Below are positions 12,430 through 23,589 of a DNA stretch of 64,000 nt, piece after piece. The notes beneath the pieces are model-generated. The model was not told the DNA's origin. It did not search any database and saw only the letters and a list, made by a program, of their open reading frames with translations. This stretch comes from Adiantum capillus-veneris (Eukaryota; Streptophyta; Polypodiopsida; Polypodiales; Pteridaceae): assembly GCA_014529385.2 (NCBI GenBank), contig CM043969.1:22255946-22319945 (forward strand). Reading direction: 5' to 3'. Numbering within the stretch: the first letter of the stretch is position 1; each line of letters begins with the position of its first letter. A program made the translations under genes and the position numbers.

Positions 12430-12730
12430 TGTTGATGTGTGTGAATGCATGACTGTTACTCTAAGTGTGTGTATGCAAGTGTAATATGTGTGTGTGTGTG
12501 TGTATGCATAATTGTATGTGTGTTTGTGTCATGTATGCAAATCTGTTGTTGTGTGTGAATGCAAGTGTGTATATGTGTGTGTGTGTGTATGGATGTATGT
12601 TACTGTATGTGTGTGTATGCAAGTGTAATGTGTGTGTGTGTGTGTGTAAGCATGATTGTGTGTGTGTTTGTGCTATGTGTGCAAGTGTGTTGATGTGTGT
12701 GAATGAAAGTGTGTATATGTGTGTGTGTGC
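12430..12730. repeat. (TG)n-rich tandem repeat
   Basis: Interrupted TG repeats in a higher-order pattern of about 85-150 bp: GTGTGTATGCAAGTGTAATGTG and GTGTGAATG(C/A)AAGTGTGTATATG recur. The Cys/Val-rich plus-strand frame (12465-12995) is an artefact of the repeat. Confidence 0.9.
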
Positions 12731-12860
12731 GTGTTTACCTGCGCTCGCCCGATCCACCAGAGGAGGTCCATTAGGATCTCCACCCCTATGCCTTTCAAGG
12801 CATGGGGGTGGAGCTCCTAATGGACCTCCTCTGGTGGATCAAGCGAGCGCAGGTAAACAC
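12731..12860. repeat. Long foldback: 64-bp inverted arms, 2-nt centre
   Basis: The left arm (12731-12794, starts GTGTTTACCTGCGCTCGC) and right arm (12797-12860, ends AGGTAAACAC) are inverted copies with four mismatches over 64 bp, separated by TC. The surrounding (TG)n on the left and (CA)n on the right extend the palindrome. A transcript would fold into one long hairpin. It could be a MITE, a foldback end, or a small-RNA precursor; the sequence does not decide which. Confidence 0.9.
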
Positions 12861-12876
12861 ACACACACCCACTCAC

Positions 12877-12910
<34 letters not shown>

Positions 12911-13400
12911 GAGTAAAAAACGTGGACACACACACAAACTCCCACACACACACTCACACAGTAACTTCTCTTCTTCTACTCCTCGTTCTTCATAGTAAAA
13001 CTCCACTTTCACTTAACTCCACTTTCATCTCAATTAAAATGTGAGATATTTATAAAATATATACATTAAACCAACACATAAACAATTCTATACCAAGTTA
13101 CTAAATGAAATAATAGAATAAATATATAGTAAAAATAATACGTTGTGTATTTACAGACACACAGTCATACACACACACACACACAGATATACACAAAATG
13201 GATGCATATATATAATTTTACTAAAAAAATATTATGTTTTTTTACACACACACATAGTCATATATTAAAAAAATGCTATGTTTTTTAAACACTCACACAC
13301 ACAGTCATATATATGATTGTATGTGTGTTGTGTGCATATAGCTTATCTAAAAAAATGCTACATTTTTTACACACACACACATAAGATGGTTAGAGTTAGC
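12861..13400. repeat. (CA)n tracts and ATGCTATGTTTTTT repeat
   Basis: Several (CA)n runs are interspersed with a repeated module AAAAAA(A/T)GCTA(T/C).TTTTT followed by ACACACACA(G/T)TCATATA (about 13220, 13275, 13355). A related module is found at 56510-56620. Confidence 0.8.
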
Positions 13401-14617
13401 GATTAGGCGGAAGAATTATTTGCAAAAAGCAATCAAGCACCAAAACTAGTTGCACATTCATATACATATATACACACACACACACACTTATTTAGCCTGA
13501 CAAGTCATTGGCTAACCCTTGGCTGATAGCTTCCCTTTTTGGTGTGCTAACCTAGAGCTGCTACTCTCTAGAAAAATTTCATCGAGTCTCTAGACAAGAC
13601 CACATGTAATTGCTCATGGTACCAAATCTCTACCAGATGTATACCACAACCACACTCACCCTTGCTAATTAAATATAGATACTATTCTCTATTTCAACCC
13701 TTCTCCAATCACGACCTTTGTCTCATTCTACGAGCTGACAGTGTTGATTCCTATATCTATGCTATGACGGCATTCTAGAAGTCCTTGTGGGATCTCTTGG
13801 CTTGGCAATACATTCTAGTGTTGCCCGCCCTTTTCAATGGTGTGTAGTACACACGCAAAGTAAGTAAATTTACGAGCACCCACTCACTTGAGGAAAGATG
13901 GTAGCCTTTAAGTTATTTATCTTCTTTATCATAAACTAAATATCGTGATCATACTTGGCTGGCTTGAGTAGTTGGTTTCCAACTTAAATATAGTGTAATG
14001 GGTTTAAGGCTATCCATTTGGTCGATATTCATGGTATAGCTGGATGCGTATTATATACCTCACTGCATATCAATCAGGGATAGTCTCCCAGATCTCCTCA
14101 ACCTAGATCGCACGTACTTTGACTCGAGCATTTAATGTTACCACCCACCCACTCACTCACTCTGTGTGTTTTGGTGCATACATTATACACCTTAAAAATA
14201 GTACCATTTTCTCTAGTAGTTCTCGTTTGCTTATATCTTGCCAGCAAAGCTCTGGGCATACACTTTTGCACAACTGAGTAGGGGAGACACGCTTCAGCCT
14301 ATGATCTTCTCTTGCATACACCCTTGCTTGGAATTGCTCTTGCCACAAGTCATCTTCCTTGCTTAAACCCTAGAACCCCAAGGGAACACACTTCAAAACT
14401 GGATATCTTTTGATTTAGCTAGAGCTTTGAAATGGTGGTGAGATAACTCACCTAATGTGGAGGCTCATAATGGAGTCAACAACTGTAGGTATGGGTGTGT
14501 AAAACAGCCCCTCTATTTTTGCAATCGGGATCTACTTGATTATATGGGTAGTCCTCTACACTGCCATACGCTCTTCTTGCTCGCGAGAAAACATACACAA
14601 GTGCGCCCACACAAAAC

Positions 14618-14618
<1 letters not shown>
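13401..14618. other. No recognisable feature
   Basis: Mixed-composition DNA. A few short minus-strand ORFs near 14157-14348 carry no motif. I see no repeat pair, TIR or coding signature. Confidence 0.4.
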
Positions 14619-14676
<58 letters not shown>

Positions 14677-14688
14677 CCTCCCTCTCTC

Positions 14689-14726
<38 letters not shown>
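14619..14726. repeat. Compound microsatellite (CT)n-(CA)n
   Basis: About 26 CT units with CCCT interruptions (14619-14692), followed directly by about 15 CA units (14694-14726). Confidence 0.95.
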
Positions 14727-14727
<1 letters not shown>

Positions 14728-16279
14728 TCCTACACAGTTCCTTGAGCACATGCATTCTTTTCGATACCCCGGTGAATCTCCCTCTTCTCCTATAGTTTTG
14801 CTGCGTTTTTCTGCTCATGATAGATAGACTACGGCTCTCTGGTTGCGAAGCCTGGAACCCTATACAAGGTACCTCACATGACCATGACGATTGCAACAAT
14901 TTGTCACACAACATAGCAGTAGGGCTCTTGTGTTGATTCCTTCTCCATGTTGGCATTCATCTCCACCAAAAGCATGCAGAAAGAACGAAGGAAACACAGG
15001 GACATACATGAGACTAGCATCACCTATACATTCATAGACATGGTCAATGGAAGGTGCATGAAAAAACTACAGGTAGGTGCATTTGCACTACTCATTAATC
15101 TTGGAATTTTTTATCTAACATATGTAATGTGATCTTTTTTTGAAAATTCATATACTTGAAAAAGTAGCATAGTCGTAGAGAATCTATTAAAGCATAATAA
15201 CCATAAGCATGTAGTCCTTGTTTAGATTATTTTGATTGTACATAATGATACACGAGAACGTATCGGATTGTAGAAATGGAAGTCTGAAAGATAGATGGCC
15301 ATGATCAACTGCTTAACAAATTTGACTCAATTAATGTATACAGATATGCCTTAAGCCTCTGTGAGTAAAGAGATAGTGACAACCAAAATCCTATGCATAG
15401 TCAAAAAACAGAGTAGAAAAATACCGTAACATACTAAGCGTGTGATATATACCTAGTGTATATCTCATACTTTTGATATGATTATTCAGTGGTTCTAACT
15501 TTTAAATGGTACACTTTGGTTGGATGTAGTTTCGAATTGGGAATCGGTGGTATCACATAGATAAAACTTCAATATTCTGGGACTTCAATAGTGATATATA
15601 TAGGACTTAAGATGTATAGATTTGAGTTAATGTTAATTGTTACCCTACTAAAATTCCAACAACAATAGTTTTACATAAACTTGTCCTAGACATAAAGCTC
15701 GTTTACCTCTATCTTTTTATGCAAGAACACACTCTTGATGAAGGTAAGTATATAGTGCTCAGAGATATTTGCTGGCTCTTGGGACTTGGCAAAAGTAATA
15801 ATAAATGTATAGAAGTGGAATGATTATCATTAGCCTAATAGGTATGACCATTGGGCTTTGTGACTATTCAAGGCTAGTCTAACTGATGATTGAACATACA
15901 TGGCTAGTTTACTACATCATAAAGAGAATTTTTTGTAGACTTTAGAATTTGGCATGACCAAGTTTGGCATGATGGATTTTTTGACTTAAAAATAACACAT
16001 ATGTATTGGTTTCTAGAGCCTTAAACCTCATGTGAGGGTCTCAGTAGAGATGGCATTGATTGGAAACTTGAAATATTATCCATTTTACAAAAGAGATACA
16101 AACATATACACACACAAGACGGTGAGAATCAACTATCCATTAGATAAAAAATGTTGTATTAGTGTATATGAAATGATAATTGAGGTTTATGAGATCTTGT
16201 TTTAAAATATTGTTATTTAATATATTATTTAATACAATTTTCTAAGTATGGTTCAATCATGAGGGGATTTTTTAAACTT

Positions 16280-16283
<4 letters not shown>
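14727..16283. other. No recognisable feature
   Basis: AT-rich non-coding DNA without ORFs above about 60 codons, inverted repeats or family motifs that I can see. Confidence 0.4.
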
Positions 16284-16325
<42 letters not shown>

Positions 16326-16537
16326 GAAACAAAAGGTAAAATGTTTTAATTTTTTTAGTTAAGTTATATACACACACACATATACACACACAAGACGGTG
16401 AGAATCAACTAGGCAAAAAAACTAGGTGCACAGTCGTACATATATTGTATTGTGTTAGGAAATAAGACGTAGCTAAATAGATTTTTGAGTAGATTACTTA
16501 ATGGAGAGAGATAGATTTCACATACAAGAGATTATAG

Positions 16538-16580
<43 letters not shown>
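16284..16580. repeat. (CA)n and (GA)n microsatellites
   Basis: A (CA)n run at 16284-16324, short CA tracts at 16370-16392 followed by ACAAGACGGTGAGAATCAACTA (the same motif occurs near 16112), and (GA)n at 16541-16579. Confidence 0.9.
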
Positions 16581-16582
<2 letters not shown>

Positions 16583-16672
16583 TACACACGATATACGTGG
16601 TTCAACCAATGTGGGCTACGTCCACGCGAAAGCAGCCACTCAATGGCTTTAGCACTTCAAAAGAAGAAGTAG

Positions 16673-16865
16673 TGTTGGGGTATAAAGCCCAATGTGGTCG
16701 CCCAGGTAAGTGGGCGGGCCACCAGGTATGTACACATATTCTTTTGTAAAAAACCTAATAAGAACTCACTATGCTCTACACATTACAGTAGAGCGAGTTC
16801 ACCATATCGTCGTGCTCTTCTTCTCGCACTCTCTCTCGCGTCGCACTTCCACTCGTACTCCTTCA
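16673..16865 (+). repeat. 5' LTR of copia element
   Basis: Starts TGTTGGGGTATAAAG and ends CTCCTTCA. At 193 bp it is short for a copia LTR. It is followed after two bases by the primer-binding site. Confidence 0.95.
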
Positions 16866-16867
16866 AC

Positions 16868-16879
16868 TGGTATCAGAGC
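16868..16879 (+). promoter_or_regulatory. Primer-binding site (initiator tRNA-Met)
   Basis: TGGTATCAGAGC, complementary to the 3' end of plant initiator methionine tRNA, lies two bases after the 5' LTR. It primes minus-strand cDNA synthesis. Confidence 0.95.
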
Positions 16880-17694
16880 TCAGATCGAGGCTCGGGGCAG
16901 CACTGCAGGAGGCTAGAGTCACCAGCTCAGATTGGAGTGAAATTCGACAGGCGAAGACACGGCCCGTTCGGCTTTGACAAAGTTCTGCATAGGCCATTTT
17001 CGACTACGTGGTCTAGACGGGTGCAGATCCGACTCTGCAAATTTGGGGTTTTCGGCCTACGACTACAGGTGCTGAGGATATCGACACTCCCAGAGTGTTG
17101 ATTTGTGGTTGTCTACACATTGAAGGACGACGCTCATAGTTCTTGGAGGCGTGTCACATACGACACGGGCGCATCTACACACAGACTGTAGGTGACATCC
17201 ACTAGTTCATCAGGTAGCTTGTGTTTGTTGCTTGATATTCCAGATTTCATCCTGACATTGCAGGTACTTCCACATGGGATGTTTTGTGGGAAGTCTATGT
17301 ACTGTCAGATTTATTGCAGCCTTTGTTTGATCCCTCGAGCACCCTTAGATAGGCAGCTAGGATGTATTGACTGTGAGTTAGACAGTTGGGATTGCATCTT
17401 TGCTTTACTGCCGTTGAGGCATTGTCACAGTCTATGCTTACAGGACAGTGACAGGACAGTGAGAGATAGTACAGGTGCAGGATAGGTTTACCCGTAGCTT
17501 ACAGTGTTAGAGAGACAGTGTTTTTTGAGCTGTTTTTTGGTCTGTTTTTGAGTACACCAGAGCCATTTTACAAAGGAGACTCTGCCAAAATTTCTATAGA
17601 ATCTGAAGCTTTCTTGGTTCATTTGACAGGTCAGTTTACAGTGGAAACTCTGCAGAATTTTTCCCAGGAAAGTAAACTACTGTGAAGCGTAGCT

Positions 17695-20600
17695 ATGGCT
17701 GGATCACAGGACACTGCTCTTTACAATATCAAGAAGCTGGATGGAACCAATTTCCCATTGTGGAAGAAGAAGATTTGGCACGTGTTGGTACAAAAGAAGC
17801 AGATAAAACCTATAAATCTCAAGGGGATAAAACCAGAAGATATGAACGAAGATGAATGGAGCGAAATGGATGAATTGGCACTTTCTACCATTATGTTGAC
17901 TTTGGCAGAAAGAGTTTACTTCAATGTAGCAGACGAGATGTCGGCTTATCAAGCATGGTTAAAGCTGAGTGATCTTTATGAGAAGCAGAGTGCAGCTTCA
18001 CATGTATACTGGCTTAAGAATCTTGTTGACTTGAAGATGAAAGAAGGGACACCTATGTCCAATCATCTGAATGAATTCAACACAATCTACAGTCAGTTGT
18101 GAGCTCAAGGTGTCAAGTTTGATGAACCTGTTAGAGCTATGTTCCTGTTGATCACATTGCCGGAAAGTTGGGACACTTTTCGCACAGCTTTGAGTAATTC
18201 TGCACCTCCAGATGGTTTGAACATAGCAGGTGTAGAAGGAAGTCTACTTACTGAAGAAACCAATAGAAAGACAATGGACAAAGGCAAAGGAACAGCCTTA
18301 GTTGTCAGGGGATGGACCAAAGAAAAGTACAAAGGTGGAAAGAGGAATCAGTCTCGTAGCAAGTCCCGTAGTGCTAAAGGCAAGAGTGACATAGAATGCT
18401 ACCATTGTGGCAAGAAGGGTCACATGAAAAGAGACTGCAGAGAATGGAAAGCAAAAAAAGGCAAAGACAAAGCTGAAGACCATGGTGAGAAGAACAAGTC
18501 CTCAGTGAAGATTCAAGAAATAAATGTGACAAACACTGTCGCAGAGGATGATAGTCTAGTGTCAGGAGACATCTACTTCTTGAAGAATACAATGGACTCA
18601 ACGCTTCTTACAGCATTTGATGGAAATGCACTGAGTGACTGGATTATAGACTTAGGGGCATCACTTCATGTGTCTCCAAACAAGGAGTGGTTTACTTCTT
18701 ATGTGACCACTAAAGATCATGTTCGGCTAGGCATTGGGCAGACATGTGAGATCTTAGGTGTTGGAGATGTTCAATTGAAGTTTCAGAATGGCTCTTCTTT
18801 CACGCTGAAGAATGTGAGACATGTTCCCGCAATTACAAAGAGCTTGATCAGCACAGGTTTACTTGATGATGCTGGCTACGTCACCACTTTTGGACAGAAC
18901 ATGTGGAAGATATCCAAGGGTTCTATGACAGTAGCACATGGAGTAAAGTCTGGAGGACTTTACATGATTTATGTATCAAATGTCTCTAAAAATGTAATCA
19001 ATGTAACCGAGCAGCCGAACGTTTCTTTGTGGCATAGCCGGTTAGGACATATGTCCAAGAAGGGAATGGAAATCTTGTCTCGTTCTGGTTATTTGCCTGG
19101 CTTTTCATTTAATGATTTTGAATTCTGTGAACATTGTCTGTATGGTAAGCAAACACAGCAGCCACATAAGCATAGAAGCAGTAGAAGAGATACACAGTTG
19201 GCACTTGTTCATAGTGATTTGTGTGGACCTATGCCTAACCTATCTCTAGGGGGAGCTTCTTACTTTATGACATTTATAGAATATTACTCGAGGAAAGTAT
19301 GGGTTTACTTTCTCAAGCACAAGGATGAAGCGTTTAGTGTTTTCAAAACGTTTGTGACACTTGTGGAGAATCAGAGTGGCAAGGAGCTTAAATGCTTACG
19401 CACTGACAATGGTGGAGAGTATGTTTCAAAGGCCTTTTAGGACTTTTGTGAGTCAAAAGGTATAAAACGTGAACTTACTGCTCCTTACAATCCTCCTCAA
19501 AATGGTGTTGCTGAGAGGATGAATAGGACCATACAAGAGAAGGTCAGAAGTATGTTGTCTAATGCACAGCTGCCAAATGGGTTTTGGGCTGAAGCTGTAT
19601 CAACAGCTGTTCATCTTGTAAATAGATCTCCTAGCAAGGTTTTGCAAAAGGATTCGGTGCCAGAGATGGTATGGTCAGGCAAAATTCCCTCATACAAGCA
19701 TCTTGGAGTCTTTGGCTATGAGGCATATACTCACGTTCCAAAGGAATTTAGGAACAAACTTGAGCCAAAGAGTAGAAAGTGCATCTCTCTAGGCTATGGT
19801 AATTTTGGTGAGATGGGGTACAGACTTTGGGATCCCGAATCCAGAAAGGTTGTCCGTAGCAATGATGTTCACTTTAATGAATCCAAATATCATTCTAAAG
19901 CAGAGAGGGTTGAGGAGATTAGAAGAGTTGTCTTCCAAGAAGATGGACCTGCACGTGCAAGACAAAATGTCAGGGCTCAAGAGGAGCAAGGACAAGATAG
20001 ATTGGAACCACAGGTTGTGGCTGAGCCTGAGCCACCTATTGTGCGTAGATCTGGATGTGTCACGCGACCTCGTGATAGTTGTTTTCCATCTATGAACTAT
20101 GTCATGTTGACTGATTGCAATGAGCCTTCATGTTACAAGGAAGCAATGCAAATGAAGGACTCCGGGAATTGGCAATTGGCCATGCAGTGAGAGATGACAG
20201 CTCTACATAAAAACAAGACATGGAAGCTAGTTAAATTACCACAGGGCAAAAAGGCTCTACCTTGTAAATGGGTTTACAGGTATAAGATCACCGCTCATGA
20301 TAGTCAGCCAAAGTACAAAGCAAGGCTTGTTGCCAAGGGCTTTAAGCAAGAACAAGGCATTGACTTTGATGAAGTCTTTTCTCCGGTGGTCAAGATGACT
20401 ACATTGAGATGCTTTCTTGCATTGGTTGCCATATTAGATTTGGTGTTGCACCAAATGGATGTCAAGACAGCGTTCTTGCATGGTGATTTAGATGTGGAAA
20501 TTTACATGCAGCAGCCAGAAGGGTTTGTTGAGAAAGGTAAGGAAGATTGGGTATGCCAGTTGTTAAAGAGTCTTTATGGCTTAAAACAATCACCGAGGGC

Positions 20601-21660
20601 ATGGTACCATAAATTCCACAAGTTTATGCTTTCTCAAGGCTACAAACGTAGTGAGTTCGATCATTGTCTATATACAAAGAAGGCTAAGGATGGTAGTTGG
20701 TTGATCCTTAATTTGTATGTGGATGACATGTTGATTGCTGGCAAGCACTTGGAAGAAATTTCAGCTTTGAAGTCAAAGATGGAAAAATCGTTTGACATGA
20801 AAGACATGGGTGAGGCAAGTCATATACTTGGTATGCGCATTGAGAGAGACAGATCAAAGAAGTTGATTTGGTTAACTCAAACAGAGTATATTGACAAGGT
20901 TTTGCAACGTTTCAATATGGAGAAGGGAAAGGCACTGAGTGTTCCATTGCCACCATATGTGAAACTTGGCAAACAAGATTGTCCTGTGTCTGAGGAAGAA
21001 CAAGATGAAATGGATAAGATTCCATATGTGTCTGCAGTGGGTATTTTGATGTATGCAATGATTGCTACTCGCCTAGAAATTGCATTTGCAGTGGGAGTAG
21101 TAAGTCGATACATGTCAAACCCAGGCAAGAAACATTGGGAGGCAGTGAAAGGAATATTGAGATACCTGAAAGCTACAAAGAGTATGCGTATATGCTATGG
21201 GAGTCAGGAGCTAAGTGTAAAGGGTTTTACAGACTCAGATTATGCAGGTGACTTAGACAACCGAAGGTCTACGTCAGGGTATGTCTTTACATTGGTTGGT
21301 GGAGGAGTATCATGGCGTTCTAGATTACAAGATTTTGTTACTCAGTCTACTACAGAGGCTGAATATGTTGCAGCATTAGAGGCATGCAAAGAATCAATTT
21401 GGCTTAATCGACTAGTAACAGATTTGGGAATCAAAGAAGAGATGCATGTGTTATATTGTGATAGTCAAAGTGCTATACAATTGGCTCGCAATCCAGTTTA
21501 TCACTCAAAGACAAAGCATGTGGATGTGAAGTATCATTTCATCAGGGAAATTCTCGAGGATAAGCAACTTCAGCTTGTCAAAGTTCACACCACAGAAAAT
21601 CCTGCTGATCTACTTACAAAAGGACTTCCCTCAGAGAGCTTTGCGCATTTTCGCAAGTAG
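17695..21660 (+). pseudogene. Ty1/copia gag-pol polyprotein with three in-frame stops
   Basis: One frame of 1322 codons from the ATG at 17695. Gag (residues 1-230) opens MAGSQDTALYNIKKLDG and ends in the knuckle CYHCGKKGHMKRDC (near 235). The protease site (near 319) reads WIIDLGAS, so the catalytic D-S/T-G has become D-L-G. The integrase has its HHCC region from LWHSRLGH (445) and D, D, E at HSDLCGP (506), RTDNGGEY (570) and GVAERMN (607). RT has YVDDM (1008). RNase H has TDSDYAG (1180), TTEAEY and CDSQSAI. Stops are TGA 18100-18102, TAG 19438-19440 and TGA 20188-20190, with no frameshift anywhere. The first two are one C-to-T step from Arg or Gln codons. Everything except the protease site looks catalytically complete. 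Confidence 0.95.
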
Positions 21661-21749
21661 TTAGGTGTAGGGTAGTACACCACTTCTCTACATCTCTTGT
21701 ATATTAGCTTGTATAGTAGCTTCTCTCACACTTAAAGTACCACATTGGA

Positions 21750-21764
21750 CTTTAAGTGGGAGGT
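21750..21764 (+). promoter_or_regulatory. Polypurine tract of copia element
   Basis: AAGTGGGAGGT lies directly before the 3' LTR start at 21765, the usual position and composition for the plus-strand primer. Confidence 0.8.
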
Positions 21765-21955
21765 TGTTGGGGTATAAAGCCCAATGTGGTCGCCCAGGTA
21801 AGTGGGCGGGTCGCCAGGTATGTACACATATTCTTTTGTAAAAAACCTAATAAGAACTCACTATGCTGTACACATTACAGTAGAGCGAGTTCACCATATC
21901 GTCGTGCTCTTCTTCTCGCACTCTCTCGCGTCTCACTTCCGCTCGTACTCCTTCA
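21765..21955 (+). repeat. 3' LTR of copia element
   Basis: A 191-bp near-copy of 16673-16865 with TG/CA ends, followed by the target duplication AGTAG. Confidence 0.95.
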
Positions 21956-22199
21956 AGTAGTTTACAAAGGGATTCAACCCTTGATAGAGCTCCCGCCTTG
22001 CTTCACTCTCACCACCTCACACTCACCTTGTTGCATCAACTTCACACTATGAAATGTGTGTAGAAATGGCCTCCTTTTATAGGCCAAAAGGGCTGCCCTA
22101 TCTTATGAGAGACAGCCATGTGTAGCTGCCCTTGTACGAATAAGTCCAAATCGGACCCTCCAATCTGCCCATGTGTGGCCGCCCTTGAGAAGACAAGTC

Positions 22200-22330
22200 C
22201 GCTTTTGAATTCGGCCACCGGCCACCGGCCATTGACCTCCGACCACCGGCCACCGGCCATTGACTTCCGATCACCGGCCATTGGCCATTGACTACCGGCC
22301 ACCGGCCAACCGACCGGTTGTTTTCCGACC
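22200..22330. repeat. GC-rich minisatellite (CCGGCCA units)
   Basis: Repeats of CACCGGCCA and CGGCCATTGAC(C/T)TCCGA. The minus-strand frames through it give Trp/Pro/Gly-rich repeats that are not a gene. Confidence 0.85.
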
Positions 22331-22799
22331 ACTTTCCGGCCGCCGTTCGGCCATAATATTTTGGCGAAAGTTTCTCCTGATTCTTGTCCGTGAAAATTTT
22401 GGTTTCCGGTGAGTGATTTTCCTTCACGCACGATGGCTTCTCCTCATAATGGGGGCCTTACAAAACTGCGCTTTTACCACAAAAAATTACAAGGGTAAAT
22501 CAGGCTCCATACTTAACATAATGTAAGGTCCCTCCCTAAACCCTAGAGCCATTCATAACTTTATCCGAGCCTAGACAATAATTTAGAAAAAACAAGACCG
22601 ACAAAGAAGTCATGCGCACAACGAGACTTTACCCCATAATGAAAAAACAAGGATATTCCATATAAGAAATTATCTCATCCCTATATATTTTATGAAAGAT
22701 TAAGATTATTTTTATACTTCTTCGTCAAAAACAGCATGGAAACTGATCTAGATCGAGAACTGACAGAAAAAGGGACTAACTTGATTGTAAGATAAAGTT

Positions 22800-22990
22800 A
22801 AGAAATAGGAATTGAGAAGAAATTGGGGTCCAATAAGAATTGAGAAGAGAATTGGGGTCCAATAAGAATTGAGAAGAGAATTGGGGTCCAATAGGAATTG
22901 AGAAGAAATTGGAGTCCAATAAGAATTGAGAAGAGAATTGGGGTCCAATAGAAATTGAGAAGAGAATTGGGGTCCAATAGGAATTTAGAT
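22800..22990. repeat. Minisatellite, about 29-bp unit
   Basis: Six to seven copies of AATTGAGAAGAGAATTGGGG with TCCAATA(A/G) spacers. The same block occurs at the matching place in the 3' LTR (about 52265-52480). Confidence 0.9.
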
Positions 22991-23589
22991 GAATTCAAAT
23001 TGAAAATATATTCTTTCATTGAAGAATTCAACTTAGAGTAAAATTCTTGAATGAGTCAAAAGTTGCAACTTTTCACTCATTCTCTCTCTAGCTTGCATTG
23101 AAGGTGAGCCCAACCACTCTCCCTCTCTCTCTAGTTTAGTGGGTTTTTAGTGGGATTGTATTTGTACTTTTTCATCAGCCCCCCAGTATATACACTATAT
23201 TCTACCTACCATTTCCTATATGAGCACCCCCTCTCCTTTGTAATTTTACACACATTGCTAAGCTACTTTCATAATTGTCATGCTCAAGATTATACTTAAG
23301 TAAATCAAGGTTTCCATTAACCCTTGCTCTTTCTCTCTCACTCTCTTGAAGGCCAAACCCTTGAGGGTTTTGTGAAGAAGCTCCTCTCTCCTTCATCTTC
23401 ATCATAAATCTCTTTCCTTCTTCCATGAGCCTCACATATCTTCAAAAAGGACTTTAACCCCACTTCCCTCTTGTTTAGAGGAGGTGATATTCATTTCTAG
23501 CAGGATTAATTAACCTAAACAATGTGTTTTAATACCAAAAAGATTTATGTGCATCATATTCGGTCTAAGCTTTAATGGAAACCTTGCCT

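Larger units (their letters stand above)
16673..21955 (+). mobile_element. Complete Ty1/copia LTR retrotransposon (Tork-like)
   Basis: The 5283-bp element is flanked by the direct repeat AGTAG (16668-16672 and 21956-21960). LTRs are 16673-16865 (193 bp) and 21765-21955 (191 bp), both TG...CA. By eye they differ at five substitutions and one 2-bp indel, so the insertion is fairly young. The PBS is at 16868, a long untranslated leader runs to 17694, one gag-pol frame spans 17695-21660, and a purine tract abuts the 3' LTR. Domain order gag-PR-IN-RT-RH identifies copia. The polyprotein resembles the Tork/Tnt1 lineage. Three in-frame stops make this copy non-autonomous. Confidence 0.95.
16453..22466. 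mobile_element. Possible older LTR split by the copia element
   Basis: The flanks of the copia insertion read as one LTR-like sequence. The left part starts TGTTAGGAAATAAGACG and contains TACGTGG.TCAACCAATGTGG and CTACGTCCACG, wording typical of plant LTRs. The right part resumes at 21961 with TTTACAAAGGGATTCAACC and continues through GGCC-rich repeats to a possible ...CTTACA end near 22466. I found no matching target duplication or partner LTR, so the boundaries are tentative. Confidence 0.3.

Noticed and set aside
12465-12995. Long Cys/Val-rich frame on plus strand and its minus counterpart
   Set aside because: Encoded by (TG)n/(CA)n repeats and the foldback; composition is dictated by the dinucleotide.
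16694-17101. 135-codon frame across the copia 5' LTR and leader
   Set aside because: Spans LTR and PBS; the LTR part recurs in the 3' LTR with another continuation, so not a real protein.
22042-22431. Trp/Pro/Gly repeat protein on minus strand
   Set aside because: Two frames are open at once over the CCGGCCA minisatellite; no conserved domain.
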